Shown here: positions 1-8,560 of the stretch, piece by piece | Position numbering within the stretch: position 1 is the first letter of the stretch | How the letters are laid out: every line of letters starts with the position of its first letter | Assembly: GCA_965222745.1 (NCBI GenBank) | Contig: CBDCUW010000005.1 | Coordinates: 3,472,001-3,536,000 of the forward strand | DNA: 64,000 bases | Source of the DNA: CBDCUW01 sp965222745 | GTDB lineage: Bacteria > Planctomycetota > Planctomycetia > Pirellulales > Pirellulaceae | Direction: 5' to 3' | The notes under the pieces: generated by a model | What the model was told of the DNA's origin: nothing | The model's input: only the letters and a program-made list of their open reading frames with translations | Databases searched by the model: none | Program-made: the position numbers and the translations under genes

Positions 1-1
1 G

Positions 2-790
2 CGCAATCAGCGCAACAGCCGCCATGGCGCCGACTTTGGCTACAACCTTCCCGACTTTTCACCGGAGGTTTACTATCGTCGTTACTGCGAATCGTTGTTG
101 GCGGTCGATGAGAGTGTCGGTCGATTGCGAAAGTTTCTTGAGGACAGTGACCTGAAGGACAACACGTTGGTCATCTACATGGGCGACAACGGCTTTCAGT
201 TCGGTGACCATGGATTGATCGATAAGCGAACTGCTTACGAGGCGAGCGCAAAGGTACCGTTATTGATGGTCGCACCCGGAAAAATTCCTGCTGGAAAGAA
301 ATTTGAAGGGTTGGTCGGCAACATCGACATCGCCGCGACTGTCTTGGAAGCGGCCTCGGCCAGGTCGCTGCCCGAATCGGACGGTGAAAGTTTCTGGTCG
401 GCGCTCTGCCGCGGGGACGCTTCCCTCCTGAGCCGCAAACATTTGCTTTACGAGTATTACTGGGAACGCAATTACCCGCACACGCCGACGCTTCACGCCA
501 TCATCGGCGGACGTTGGAAATACATACGGGTTCACGGCTTGTGGGATCGTGACGAGTTCTATGATTTGCAGAATGACCCTGGCGAAATGAAGAATCTGAT
601 CGATTCGCCTCAACATGCCCAGCGGATTGATCGGATGAACAAGCAGCTGTGGCAGATGCTGTTTGACAGTGGCGGCCACGAGGTCCCACTGCTGGAAGAC
701 CGCGGCCCTCGGTTCCCCTGGCGGCATCCCGATCACGCGCCTCAAGCAGATTTTCCGAAGGAATACTTTCGGCGGACCGAAAAGGGATAG
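2..790 (+). CDS. Sulfatase, C-terminal part (5' end outside window)
   Basis: The reading frame is open from the left edge, so the N-terminal half with the formylglycine cysteine motif lies outside the window. What remains is the C-terminal part of an alkaline-phosphatase-fold sulfatase: an MGDNGFQFGDHGL stretch (metal-binding Asp-Asn region and the following His) and a downstream K in DKRTAYE, then VPLLMVAPG, and a late GGRWKYIRVHG followed by a YDLQNDPGEMKNL segment typical of S1-family arylsulfatases. These enzymes hydrolyse sulfate esters, usually on polysaccharides, in the periplasm or outside the cell. The substrate cannot be named. The gene ends directly at a block of palindromic repeats. 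The family call is firm; specificity is open. Confidence 0.9.
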   Translation, partial: RNQRNSRHGADFGYNLPDFSPEVYYRRYCESLLAVDESVGRLRKFLEDSDLKDNTLVIYMGDNGFQFGDHGLIDKRTAYEASAKVPLLMVAPGKIPAGKKFEGLVGNIDIAATVLEAASARSLPESDGESFWSALCRGDASLLSRKHLLYEYYWERNYPHTPTLHAIIGGRWKYIRVHGLWDRDEFYDLQNDPGEMKNLIDSPQHAQRIDRMNKQLWQMLFDSGGHEVPLLEDRGPRFPWRHPDHAPQADFPKEYFRRTEKG

Positions 791-903
791 TCGGCGGTTT
801 TTCCGAGATCGCTTTGGGCGCGTGCCAGTTCGGAGAACCGGCCGACTGTCGGCGACTTCTCCGAAGTCGCTTCGCGCGTGCCGGTTCGGAGAACCGGCCG
901 ACA
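788..903. repeat. Palindromic repeat array, family A
   Basis: Three imperfect palindromes are packed between the sulfatase stop and the stop of the convergent permease gene. The unit is of the type GCCGGTTCGGAGAACCGGC (perfect copy at 880-898), with a variant at 823-843 and a related unit with arms GGCGACTT/AAGTCGC at 848-870. Related copies occur at 4531-4549, 18712-18730, 46445-46538 and 54208-54254 in either orientation. The convergent position would suit a bidirectional terminator, but there is no T-tract, so a REP-like mobile palindrome is the better description. Confidence 0.85.
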
Positions 904-905
904 GA

Positions 906-3041
906 CTACATCGGTTGAACAACGACTGGTTGCGATTCGCTTTCGCCTTCAAAAATCTCGCAGCCGTCTCTTGCTGGCGGCTCCCACCCGATGCCGCAGG
1001 CCGGGCATCGGCCCAGATCGACTCTTACCAATGCATCGCAACCGTGACACGGTTGGCGAGCTGTTTTGGGATAAACCGAAATGACGGCCAATGCGGTGCC
1101 GATCCCCAGGAAAATGCTGCTCGCCGCCCAAGCCAACGTGGCGCGAGTCGAAAGGAAACGACGTCGGCAGACCAGGACCGTCAGCGTCACTGCCACCGCG
1201 GAATGCAACAACGTCAACCACAAAACGACCACTTGCACTCGCCGCGAAAACATCAACATAGGAAAACCGCCAAAAGCCTTCTGCCAGATCAAGTCGGCAG
1301 ACGTGGTCGCCATCATCATCACCGGCGGGAACACCGAGCCCACCAAAGCGTTTGCATCGAGACGATCACTGGCTTGCCGATAGACGGCAAGCTGGCCACT
1401 GTCGGTGTTTGCTCCGCTCGCATCGAATCGGACGAAGCGGCTTTGCCCCGATTTGATCGTATCGATGATGACCGTTCCCGACGAATCGAAGTCGGCGATC
1501 GCAAGCGAGCCACCTGGGTGCTGGTCCAGTTTCAGCACACGCTGCCGGATCAATTCAACTTGAGGAAAACCGCCGGGCTTGTTGGGAAAACTTAGCAGCG
1601 TCTGTTTCGGATCGGTCGACTTCATTTGGTAAGAGGTGATCTCCTGGCCATGGTGAAGCCACACGATCGGCGGCCGCTGCTCTGTCGGTGGAATCAAGGC
1701 GGCCGAATTGATCGATTGCTCGGCCAACGTCCGCACGGAAACACCGTCGTCGCCTAACTGGTAGATCCCGCCGCGATCGACCAGCAGACCGTGCTCGGCT
1801 TGATTGGCGTTTGTCCAGTTGGTCCTGCCCATCAACCTCGCCGCGGCGATGCCGGGCGCGAGTCCGTCAAACCGCTCGCCATCGGAACCGATGCCGCTGC
1901 GCGTCAGGTATCCGCTCAACTGTGACGTCATGCGATCGTACAGCAGGTAATATCCATCGCGGTGATAAACCGCCCCGTACTTCCCAAATCGAGTGAACCC
2001 CCATTGATCGTAAGGATTCAAAATCGGCGGGTGCCACCAGTCTATGTTCGCCAGCGTGATCGGTGATTTGAGTTGCTGATCCGCATACGCCGCAGGCTTG
2101 GGGACGTCGACTGCCGGCGAATCATCGGAAAGGCGATCCGCAGGAGATGCATTCAAAATCTTTGTATCGTAGAGATGGATGTCGCGGTTGTACTCCCGCC
2201 GCACCACGGTGTTGTAGACATTGCCCTGGTCGTCCACCATCAACTGGGATTGAGCCATGTCATACAAATTGGGCTGCAACGCGGGAACATTGGTGACGAA
2301 TGCCACTCCCGCTGCCGTCGCTATTGCCAGGCAGGCGACAACCAACAACACCGTCGCAGGTTGGAAACTTGAACAACGGTGGCTGACAGGCGGCCTGCGG
2401 GTCAGTTGGCAAAACGCATGGGAGGCGGAAAAGTACAGTAAGATCAGGATGGCGACGATCCCCGCGGTGCAGCTCCAAAGCACCATCCAGCTTGTTGCCG
2501 CTGTGACAGTGGCATAACCCATTGCAAACAGCCCAAGCGGGATGACCAGGGGGAAGATCCTGGTGCCAATCCATCGCGCCGGCCTGGAGATCGTCCAACA
2601 GACAGCTGGGTGAAATCCAAAGCAGGCGATGCCGACAATCACTCCTGTCAACAGCTGAATCGGTTCGCCGGGACGCGTCTGGGGCGCGACGGCGTCCAAC
2701 CAAATCGCGGCGTAGATCAACGGGATTCCCAGGCTGATCCAATAGATTGCTGCCGCAACAATGGTTTTGGACAGATAGATTTTCTCGCGCGATATCGGTC
2801 TGCCGAACAGCAGTCCGCGAGTATCGGTCCGCGATTCGGGTAACGTTTGCAACACGCCGATCAGCCCCGCGGTGATCGATGCAGCGATTCCAACGAGACT
2901 GGCAATCTCGTCGCCGAATCCTTGCGAACCGGCGCCACGGTCGGGCATCGCCAACCACAACAACATCGAGAACACCACGATCGGAATCGGCAACCAGCGA
3001 ACCGATTCACGCCATTCTTTCCAAAGCATCGTTTTCATCAT
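906..3041 (-). CDS. ABC transporter permease with C-terminal zinc-ribbon-like tail
   Basis: This is a 711-residue membrane protein, last gene of the minus-strand operon GntR-ATPase-permease. The N-terminal third (MMKTMLWKEWRES, then about six hydrophobic segments to residue ~250) is of the ABC-2 type. A long polar, Tyr/Trp-rich domain (about 260-580) is probably extracytoplasmic. Two further hydrophobic segments (about 600-670) follow. The C-terminus carries CHGCDALVRVDLGRCPACG, two CxxC pairs resembling a zinc ribbon. The start is an ATG doublet preceded by GGAG. It lies 21 bp after the ATPase gene and should form the membrane part of that transporter. The substrate is unknown. B. subtilis Ytr systems are the closest functional analogy, by operon layout only. 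Confidence 0.8.
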   Translation of the reverse strand: MMKTMLWKEWRESVRWLPIPIVVFSMLLWLAMPDRGAGSQGFGDEIASLVGIAASITAGLIGVLQTLPESRTDTRGLLFGRPISREKIYLSKTIVAAAIYWISLGIPLIYAAIWLDAVAPQTRPGEPIQLLTGVIVGIACFGFHPAVCWTISRPARWIGTRIFPLVIPLGLFAMGYATVTAATSWMVLWSCTAGIVAILILLYFSASHAFCQLTRRPPVSHRCSSFQPATVLLVVACLAIATAAGVAFVTNVPALQPNLYDMAQSQLMVDDQGNVYNTVVRREYNRDIHLYDTKILNASPADRLSDDSPAVDVPKPAAYADQQLKSPITLANIDWWHPPILNPYDQWGFTRFGKYGAVYHRDGYYLLYDRMTSQLSGYLTRSGIGSDGERFDGLAPGIAAARLMGRTNWTNANQAEHGLLVDRGGIYQLGDDGVSVRTLAEQSINSAALIPPTEQRPPIVWLHHGQEITSYQMKSTDPKQTLLSFPNKPGGFPQVELIRQRVLKLDQHPGGSLAIADFDSSGTVIIDTIKSGQSRFVRFDASGANTDSGQLAVYRQASDRLDANALVGSVFPPVMMMATTSADLIWQKAFGGFPMLMFSRRVQVVVLWLTLLHSAVAVTLTVLVCRRRFLSTRATLAWAASSIFLGIGTALAVISVYPKTARQPCHGCDALVRVDLGRCPACGIGWEPPARDGCEIFEGESESQPVVVQPM

Positions 3042-3062
3042 CAGGACTCCGCGCGTCAGCGA

Positions 3063-4001
3063 TCACGAACTGACCGGTTGAAGGAAAGACTTGTCGGCCC
3101 GGTTGCGTGAGAGATAGGCCAAGACAGCATCGTCCAGCGTCGTGGGAAGCGATTCCATTTCTTGCGCGCCCAACCTGGAGATCGCTGCCGTCGATTCGTC
3201 GTCTTGGTCGGCCACCGAAACGATCAACTGATCATAGATTTGTCGGGCTTCGATCAAGCCGCCGATCGCCGACACACCTTTGCGCTGCGTCAGCCGTTGG
3301 TCGCTGCCGCCATCGAACCGCAACGACCAACGAGACACACGCTGGCGAAAATCATCCAGCGTCGTGTCGACGGTCAACCGGCCGCCAGCCATCACCGCCA
3401 CTCGGTCGGCTACCCGTTCCACGTCATCAATCAGATGGCTGCTCATCAACACCGTTCGATCGCCGGCCGACGCAAACTCCACCAGCGTTTCGTTCAACGC
3501 TCGCCGGCTTACCGGATCCAGCCCCAACGCCGGGTCGTCCAAGATCATCAATTCGGGTTGCGCCGCAAGTGTCGCGGCCAGCGATACGCCAGCCCGTTGG
3601 CCGCGGCTGAGCGTGCCGACGCGATCGGATAGATCAATGCCGAAGTGGCGGACGATCGAATCGAATTGCCGGGCGTCCCAAGCTGTATGGCCATTCGATT
3701 CGAATCGCGCCACCTCCCCCACCCGCATCCACGAATAAAGCGGATGCCCCTCGACCATGTATCCGATTCGGGCAAGATCCTCCGGCCGAAGCTCCTGGCT
3801 GTCGCGCGAAAGTGTTTGACAGCTGCCGCGAGTCGGGCAAAGCAAACCCATCATCATCCGCAGCGTGGTCGTCTTGCCGGCTCCGTTGAGTCCCAGCAAG
3901 GCAGTGACCTGGCCGACGGGCACTTCAAAATCAAGCTCTCGGACGACGGCCCGCGATCCAAAGAAACGGGTCAACCGCTGAGTAGAAATCGCTGGAGTCA
4001 T
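3063..4001 (-). CDS. ABC transporter ATP-binding protein
   Basis: The 312-residue nucleotide-binding subunit has Walker A GLNGAGKTT (residues ~37-45), the signature LSRGQ, and Walker B LMILDDPALGLDP. The usual catalytic Glu after Walker B is an Asp here (DD instead of DE), which may lower or alter ATP hydrolysis. It energises the permease encoded downstream. The start codon overlaps the stop of the GntR gene (ATGA), and a strong AGGAGGTGATTTGAAATG ribosome site lies inside the end of the GntR gene, so the two are translationally coupled. The 100-residue C-terminal extension after the H-loop (SSHLIDD) is common in this subfamily. Confidence 0.93.
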   Translation of the reverse strand: MTPAISTQRLTRFFGSRAVVRELDFEVPVGQVTALLGLNGAGKTTTLRMMMGLLCPTRGSCQTLSRDSQELRPEDLARIGYMVEGHPLYSWMRVGEVARFESNGHTAWDARQFDSIVRHFGIDLSDRVGTLSRGQRAGVSLAATLAAQPELMILDDPALGLDPVSRRALNETLVEFASAGDRTVLMSSHLIDDVERVADRVAVMAGGRLTVDTTLDDFRQRVSRWSLRFDGGSDQRLTQRKGVSAIGGLIEARQIYDQLIVSVADQDDESTAAISRLGAQEMESLPTTLDDAVLAYLSRNRADKSFLQPVSS

Positions 4002-4429
4002 TTCAAATCACCTCCTGAGCCGGCCGCCGCCGACGGGGGTTTTTCGGAAGGTCGAAGTTCTGCCAATCGTTTTTCGAGCGCCGCCAAGATCTCTTCGGAC
4101 GTAAACCCCAACGTGATCGCTTCGGAAAGAAAAGGATCCATCACGCTGCGAAGCCGACGGCGACTTTCCGCTTTGGTGTAGATTTGACGCGGTGCGGCAA
4201 CGAAATAGCCGCGTCCCTGCTGGCTTTCCAAGACACCATCGCGCACCAGCTGCGCGTAGGCTTTGGCGATCGTGTTGGGATTGACCACCAGCTCCCTGGC
4301 CAGCGCCCGAACACTCGGTACCGCGTCCCCCACGGCCAACCGCCCGGCGGCAACCTGGCCGCGAATCTGGTCGACCACCTGCCGAAAGATCGGCTGCGCG
4401 CCACCGGTAGAGATTTGAATCCGACTCAT
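3998..4429 (-). CDS. GntR-family regulator, YtrA-like
   Basis: A 143-residue protein with an N-terminal winged helix (GGAQPIFRQVVDQIRGQVAAG, then PSVRALARELVVNPNTIAKAY as the helix-turn-helix) and only a short C-terminal helical tail. This is the architecture of the YtrA subfamily of GntR repressors, which normally control the ABC transporter genes that follow them. That is exactly the arrangement here. A perfect 8-bp inverted repeat 13 bp upstream of its start codon overlaps a plausible -10 element, so autorepression of the three-gene operon is likely. Confidence 0.92.
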   Translation of the reverse strand: MSRIQISTGGAQPIFRQVVDQIRGQVAAGRLAVGDAVPSVRALARELVVNPNTIAKAYAQLVRDGVLESQQGRGYFVAAPRQIYTKAESRRRLRSVMDPFLSEAITLGFTSEEILAALEKRLAELRPSEKPPSAAAGSGGDLK

Positions 4430-4441
4430 TTGGCCGCCCTA

Positions 4442-4466
4442 ACTGTACTGCGTTATGTAGTACAGT
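4442..4466. promoter_or_regulatory. Probable GntR/YtrA operator
   Basis: The perfect inverted repeat ACTGTACT (4442-4449) and AGTACAGT (4459-4466) is separated by 9 bp, just upstream of the GntR-family gene. Symmetry, position and overlap with the proposed -10 box fit an autoregulatory operator. Binding by the adjacent regulator is inferred. Confidence 0.7.
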
Positions 4467-4490
4467 AGGCAACAGCGACGACGGGGTCAA
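4462..4490 (-). promoter_or_regulatory. Probable sigma-70 type promoter of the GntR-ABC operon
   Basis: On the minus strand TTGACC (4490-4485) is followed after 17 bp by TACTGT (4467-4462). The -10 element shares bases with the operator half-site. The start codon lies about 33 bp downstream of the -10 box. Confidence 0.55.
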
Positions 4491-4495
4491 GGGAT

Positions 4496-4610
4496 GGTCG
4501 GCAATTTTTCCAAGATTGCTACGCCCGCGTGCCGGTTCGGAGAACCGGCCGACAGACGCATTGAGTGGCCTGGCCGACGGGTGCGCTCGCCGACTTGGGG
4601 ACAAGTCGGC
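4496..4610. repeat. Palindromic repeats, family A plus family B
   Basis: A family A palindrome GCCGGTTCGGAGAACCGGC lies at 4531-4549, with a degenerate partner just before it. A family B palindrome (arms GCCGACTT and AAGTCGGC around a GGGGAC centre) lies at 4589-4610, directly abutting the hisS stop codon. No gene is seen here. Confidence 0.85.
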
Positions 4611-5945
4611 CTACTGGAGCAGTTGGCGGATGCGGGCGACCAGTGCGGTGGGGTCGTCGTGGGTGTAATCGACCTCCTCCTTTTCTTGCGTCGCCAATAC
4701 CTTGAGCTGACAACGGGACTGATCCCATTCATTGCCACCAGCGATCACGGCGACAGAGAAGCCGTGCGAGTCGGCGTAACGTAGCTGCGCACCCAGTTTT
4801 TTGGCGTCGGGATAGACTTCGGCGCCGATACCGGCACGGCGCAGGTTTGCCGCCAGGCGTAGATAATCGTCGCGGCGTGCCTGGTCAAAGTAAGCGACAA
4901 ACACCGGCGCGGGCGTCGATGCGGTCGGCAGCAAACCGAGTTGTTCCATTGCCGCCAGCAACCGATCGAGTCCCAGCGAGGCGCCGATGCCGGGCAGATG
5001 TTGTTTGGTGTACAACCCGGCAAGATTGTCGTAACGACCACCGCTGCAAACGCTGCCGATGCCTGGCAAGTCGTCCAGCGTGGTTTCAAAGATCACGCCG
5101 GTGTAATAATCAAGGCCACGGGCGATCGAGACATCCACCTTCATTCGTTGCTGGGGAACTCCCGCCGCGAGTGCGCCTTCGAAGACGTCTCGCAGCCTTT
5201 CGATCCCTTCCGCCGCTTTCTGATTCCCGGCGGTGATTTCGGGAAGCTGCTGGAAAACCTCCGATGCTTCTCCATCGCATTCCGCCAGCTTCAACACACA
5301 CCTGGCAGCCTCGGCGGTAACGTCGGCGGCCCGGCACATTTCATCAGCTGTCTTTTCAGCTCCGATCTTGCCGAGCTTGTCCAGAGTGCGAAGAATCGGC
5401 ACGGCGCGGTCGGCCAGTCCCAACTGTTCCAGCAATCCATTCAAGATCGTGCGGTCGTTGATGCTGATGGTGAACCGATCGAAACCGATCGTTTCCAGCA
5501 ACCGATCGATCACGGCGACCGCTTCGATATCGGCCAGGACTGACTCAGTGCCGATGGTGTCGAAGTCACATTGAACAAACTCGCGGTACCGGCCTGCTTG
5601 CGGGTTTTCGCCGCGCCAAACTGGCGCAATGTGATAACGTTTGAACGGCATTCCCAAGGCACCGGCATGTTGCGCGGCGAAACGAGCCAGGGGAACGGTC
5701 AAGTCAAACCGCATGCCGACATCGCGGCCACCGGCGTCTTGAAAGCGATAGATTTGGCGATCGGTTTCGTCGCTGCCCTTGCCGGTCAAGATCTCCAGAT
5801 GTTCCAAAGTGGGCGTATCGATCGGTGCAAAACCGAAAGACCGAAAGACCTGGCGGGCCGTTTGCATCAATTGTTCGCGGGGAATCATCACCGCCGGCAG
5901 GTAGTCACGAAAACCTTTCAACGTGCGGGGTTGGATCAACGACAT
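4611..5945 (-). CDS. hisS: Histidyl-tRNA synthetase
   Basis: 444 residues, the normal length for bacterial HisRS. It charges tRNA-His with histidine in the cytoplasm. Visible class II features are an N-terminal PRTLKGFRDYLP, motif 2 region RYREFVQCDFDTIG, the histidine-specific RGLDYYTGVIFE, the CSGGRYDNLAG segment, and the C-terminal anticodon-binding domain starting near PAPVFVAYFD (residue ~345). The start is an ATG with no obvious ribosome-binding site. The neighbouring genes are unrelated in function and it is probably transcribed alone. Confidence 0.97.
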   Translation of the reverse strand: MSLIQPRTLKGFRDYLPAVMIPREQLMQTARQVFRSFGFAPIDTPTLEHLEILTGKGSDETDRQIYRFQDAGGRDVGMRFDLTVPLARFAAQHAGALGMPFKRYHIAPVWRGENPQAGRYREFVQCDFDTIGTESVLADIEAVAVIDRLLETIGFDRFTISINDRTILNGLLEQLGLADRAVPILRTLDKLGKIGAEKTADEMCRAADVTAEAARCVLKLAECDGEASEVFQQLPEITAGNQKAAEGIERLRDVFEGALAAGVPQQRMKVDVSIARGLDYYTGVIFETTLDDLPGIGSVCSGGRYDNLAGLYTKQHLPGIGASLGLDRLLAAMEQLGLLPTASTPAPVFVAYFDQARRDDYLRLAANLRRAGIGAEVYPDAKKLGAQLRYADSHGFSVAVIAGGNEWDQSRCQLKVLATQEKEEVDYTHDDPTALVARIRQLLQ

Positions 5946-6041
5946 GAGTTTTCAAAATCCAAAGAGCAAGCGGAAACAGCAAGGAGCCCGCCGAATGTAG
6001 TTTTCCTCAAAGGGACGCGCCAGGAGCCATCAGGTTCATGG

Positions 6042-6563
6042 TCAAACCATCGGCAGGGAAGTCGGTTTGCGGCTGCGAATCGAGTCGTGATCGTTGATGC
6101 CCGGCGTCGGAAATTGAGGACCAAACATGGCGTCGGCATACTCGTCGATCTGCTCCGGCGTCTCGAAGTATTGCTCGTAACACCAATCGTCCTCGAACTC
6201 ACACTCATCGGTCGTGTAAGCGCGGCAGATCGCCGGTCGAGTTTCGTAGATGCCGCAGCGATGATCATCTTGCAGATGTTTGCAGGTTGTATGAACCAGC
6301 AAGTACCACACGTCATCATCGACAAACAGGCTGGCGCGGTCATGCAGCAGGTACCAGCGCATGAAATCAAAATCTTTGCGCCCGACCGGTTCGTCGATCG
6401 GCAGGGCAAAATAGTGGCAACACTTGGCGGTGCAGTAGTCGCACAGGTTTGCCCCCTTGGGCACCTGGCTTCGACGTCGCTTGACCGGTTTGGCCGGTCC
6501 CGGCGGCAGACCAGTATGACTTGGTTTGACGGAAGATTTCGAGGGAGATTTCGTGACAGGCAC
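6042..6563 (-). CDS. YkgJ-family cysteine cluster protein
   Basis: The conserved part contains CDYCTAKCCHYFALP, then CKHLQDDHRCGIYETRPAICRAY and a late DWCYEQYF. This is the cysteine pattern of the YkgJ/UPF0153 family, thought to bind zinc or an Fe-S cluster; the cellular role is not established. The open frame continues upstream to 7007 but would then run antisense through purU. I chose the GTG at 6563 because GAGGAA lies 8 bases upstream and it gives a family-typical 173 residues. The first ~35 residues are Pro/Lys-rich and may be a linker. Confidence 0.8.
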   Translation of the reverse strand: MPVTKSPSKSSVKPSHTGLPPGPAKPVKRRRSQVPKGANLCDYCTAKCCHYFALPIDEPVGRKDFDFMRWYLLHDRASLFVDDDVWYLLVHTTCKHLQDDHRCGIYETRPAICRAYTTDECEFEDDWCYEQYFETPEQIDEYADAMFGPQFPTPGINDHDSIRSRKPTSLPMV

Positions 6564-6726
6564 CTGGCGATTCCTCGGTTTCGGGTCGGGAAGATCAGGA
6601 TAGAAACTAGCAAAGCCAGTCGCGTTGTCACAGCTAGGGAGGACGAAACGAGATGATGCCGGGTCGGCAAGGAAGCCGCAGCGGCCAACAATGGGTTTCA
6701 ACCGCACTTTTTGAGGAGCATTTTTC

Positions 6727-7584
6727 GTGGAAGTCGTCATCACCGCCCTGGGACCGGACAACGTCGGTCTGGCCGACCCGATCATCCACCACGTGACCGG
6801 CCGGGGGGCTCGAATCGCGGAAATCCAGATGTATGACCACGACGACGAACACCTGTTTGCGATGTTGTGCCGAATCGACATCGATTCCGCCGAATTCGAT
6901 CCGTTGGTCGACGCCATGCAGCAGATCGGCCGGCACACCAAGTTGGCCATCCGAGTATGGAGCAGCGAACGCCGCGCCGCGCGACCTCGTTTGGCCGTTT
7001 GCTGCACCTTTGTCGATCACACCCCGCGCGCGGTACTGGCGGCGCTGGTCGACCAGACGATTGGGGCCGAAGCGGCAGTCGTCATCTCGAACCGAAAGAA
7101 ACTCGCGCCGTTGGCCGATGAGTTTGACGTCCCCTTTCGAATGATCGGAGATGAGAATGGCGTGGCGGACGACGCCGCGATGGTGGCGACGTTGGATGAG
7201 TTCGATGTCGACTACGTGGTTCTGGCTCGTTACATGCGAATTCTGGCCCCATCAACCTGTTGGCAGTTTGCCGGTGGGCGGATCATCAACTTGCACCACG
7301 GATTGCTGCCCGGTTTTCCAGGTTTTCGCCCCTACCACGATGCCTACAACGCTCGGATGTTGACCTTTGGTGCGACCTGTCATTTCATCATTCCGGAACT
7401 GGATGCCGGCAATCAGACGATCAACCAGCGAACGTTCGCGGTCGCACCGGGAACACCGCTGGCCGATGTGATCCGCCAGGGCGAAATCGAGAACGAACCG
7501 CAGTGCCTGGTCGAAGGAGTGCGGCGAGTGGTCGACCGCGAGGTGTATTTGCACTTTCATCGCGTGGTCGCCAGAAAAGATTAG
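6727..7584 (+). CDS. purU: Formyltetrahydrofolate deformylase
   Basis: 285 residues. An N-terminal ACT-type domain (VVITALGPDNVGLADPII, residues 1-80) precedes a formyltransferase-fold domain (from ~90) with the catalytic-region NLHHGLLPGFPGFRPYH and ELDAGNQTINQ; the Asn, His and Asp equivalent to those of GAR transformylase are present. PurU hydrolyses 10-formyl-THF to formate and THF, balancing one-carbon pools. The start is GTG with GAGGAG about 10 bases upstream. The HHG-LLPGF sequence deviates from the common HHSFLPAF, so a divergent member is possible, but ACT plus formyltransferase is diagnostic. Confidence 0.9.
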   Translation: MEVVITALGPDNVGLADPIIHHVTGRGARIAEIQMYDHDDEHLFAMLCRIDIDSAEFDPLVDAMQQIGRHTKLAIRVWSSERRAARPRLAVCCTFVDHTPRAVLAALVDQTIGAEAAVVISNRKKLAPLADEFDVPFRMIGDENGVADDAAMVATLDEFDVDYVVLARYMRILAPSTCWQFAGGRIINLHHGLLPGFPGFRPYHDAYNARMLTFGATCHFIIPELDAGNQTINQRTFAVAPGTPLADVIRQGEIENEPQCLVEGVRRVVDREVYLHFHRVVARKD

Positions 7585-7654
7585 TCGGCCGGTTTTCCGC
7601 AATCGGCTGCGGACAACCACGGCGACCGAAATCCTTGGCCAGTTCCGCTACCAC

Positions 7655-8539
7655 TCAACGATTCCGTTTGGCGATTCCGTATCGCCAAACAAATCCGACG
7701 GCGATGAACGACGCGCCAAGGAGAGTCCACCACTTGGGGAACTCGTAGGTGGGATGATGGCGCCAAGCCAGGAAGGTCCAGACCGGCACGGTGAGCGGTT
7801 CGATCAAGGTGATCAATGAGGCTTCATTGCTGTCGACTTCGCGCATCGCCCAGGCGAAGATCATGTAGGGAACGGCCAGCTGCAGGCTTCCGAACAAAAA
7901 CAGCACCAGCCACTGAATCCCCTGCGGCATCGGCACGCGTCCGATCACCAGTGGCGCAAGCAGCAACACGCTGACGGAGTGATTGACGAATCCCAGCCAG
8001 GCGACGTTCACGCCTCGCATGTGACGCAGCGACAGGATCACGCCGGAATACATCAGTCCGGAAAGGAGCGCCAGGCCCACTGGTCCGGTGCTGGCGCCGC
8101 CGCCCCCGATCGAGGACTCCATGCTGACGATGATCGCGATGCCCAGCAGCGACCAACCCACCATCATCGTATCGCTGCGGCGGGGACGATCGCCCAGGCC
8201 CATCCATCCGGCCAGCGCCACCCATGCCGGGCCGACATACTGAAGCCAAATCGTGGTGGTTTCCGACCCCAGCACCATGGCCACCAAAAAGGTGTAGGTC
8301 ATCGCGGTAAACGAAAGCGACATCGGGATCATCGCCAACCGAAAAGTGGGCTTGCGAACCAGCGGCAGCACCGCGAGCGCCGCGAAGACACTTCGCCAAA
8401 ACGTCAGGGCGACACCGCGAGACTCTTCCGGCCACTGGTCAAACCAAGGTGACTTGGCAAAAAAGCCGCTGGTGCTCCATAGCAGCGCCGCCAGCACGAT
8501 CAAAAACCGACTGCGGTCGCAGGCGGAAGTTCCATTCAT
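7655..8539 (-). CDS. EamA/DMT-superfamily transporter
   Basis: 294 residues with ten hydrophobic segments arranged as two EamA repeats (first starting at FLIVLAALLWSTSGFFAKSP, second near GPVGLALLSGLMYSGVI). The family exports or imports small metabolites through the inner membrane; the substrate cannot be read from the sequence. There is one C-terminal hydrophobic segment followed by KRNR, which places the C-terminus in the cytoplasm. It lies 21 bp downstream of the MacB-like permease on the same strand and may be read through from that operon. Confidence 0.9.
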   Translation of the reverse strand: MNGTSACDRSRFLIVLAALLWSTSGFFAKSPWFDQWPEESRGVALTFWRSVFAALAVLPLVRKPTFRLAMIPMSLSFTAMTYTFLVAMVLGSETTTIWLQYVGPAWVALAGWMGLGDRPRRSDTMMVGWSLLGIAIIVSMESSIGGGGASTGPVGLALLSGLMYSGVILSLRHMRGVNVAWLGFVNHSVSVLLLAPLVIGRVPMPQGIQWLVLFLFGSLQLAVPYMIFAWAMREVDSNEASLITLIEPLTVPVWTFLAWRHHPTYEFPKWWTLLGASFIAVGFVWRYGIAKRNR

Positions 8540-8560
8540 TCCCTGGACCGCTTTGGGGGC

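Noticed and set aside
788..903. Clustered repeats that could suggest a CRISPR array
   Set aside because: The units are palindromic, only two or three per site, not separated by uniform unique spacers, and no cas genes are present.
663..1595. 310-codon plus-strand open frame
   Set aside because: It is antisense to the well-supported permease gene, begins inside the sulfatase gene and has an implausible His/Arg-rich composition.
6564..7007. N-terminal extension of the YkgJ-like protein
   Set aside because: It would be antisense to purU and has no family similarity; a GTG with a ribosome site at 6563 explains the gene better.
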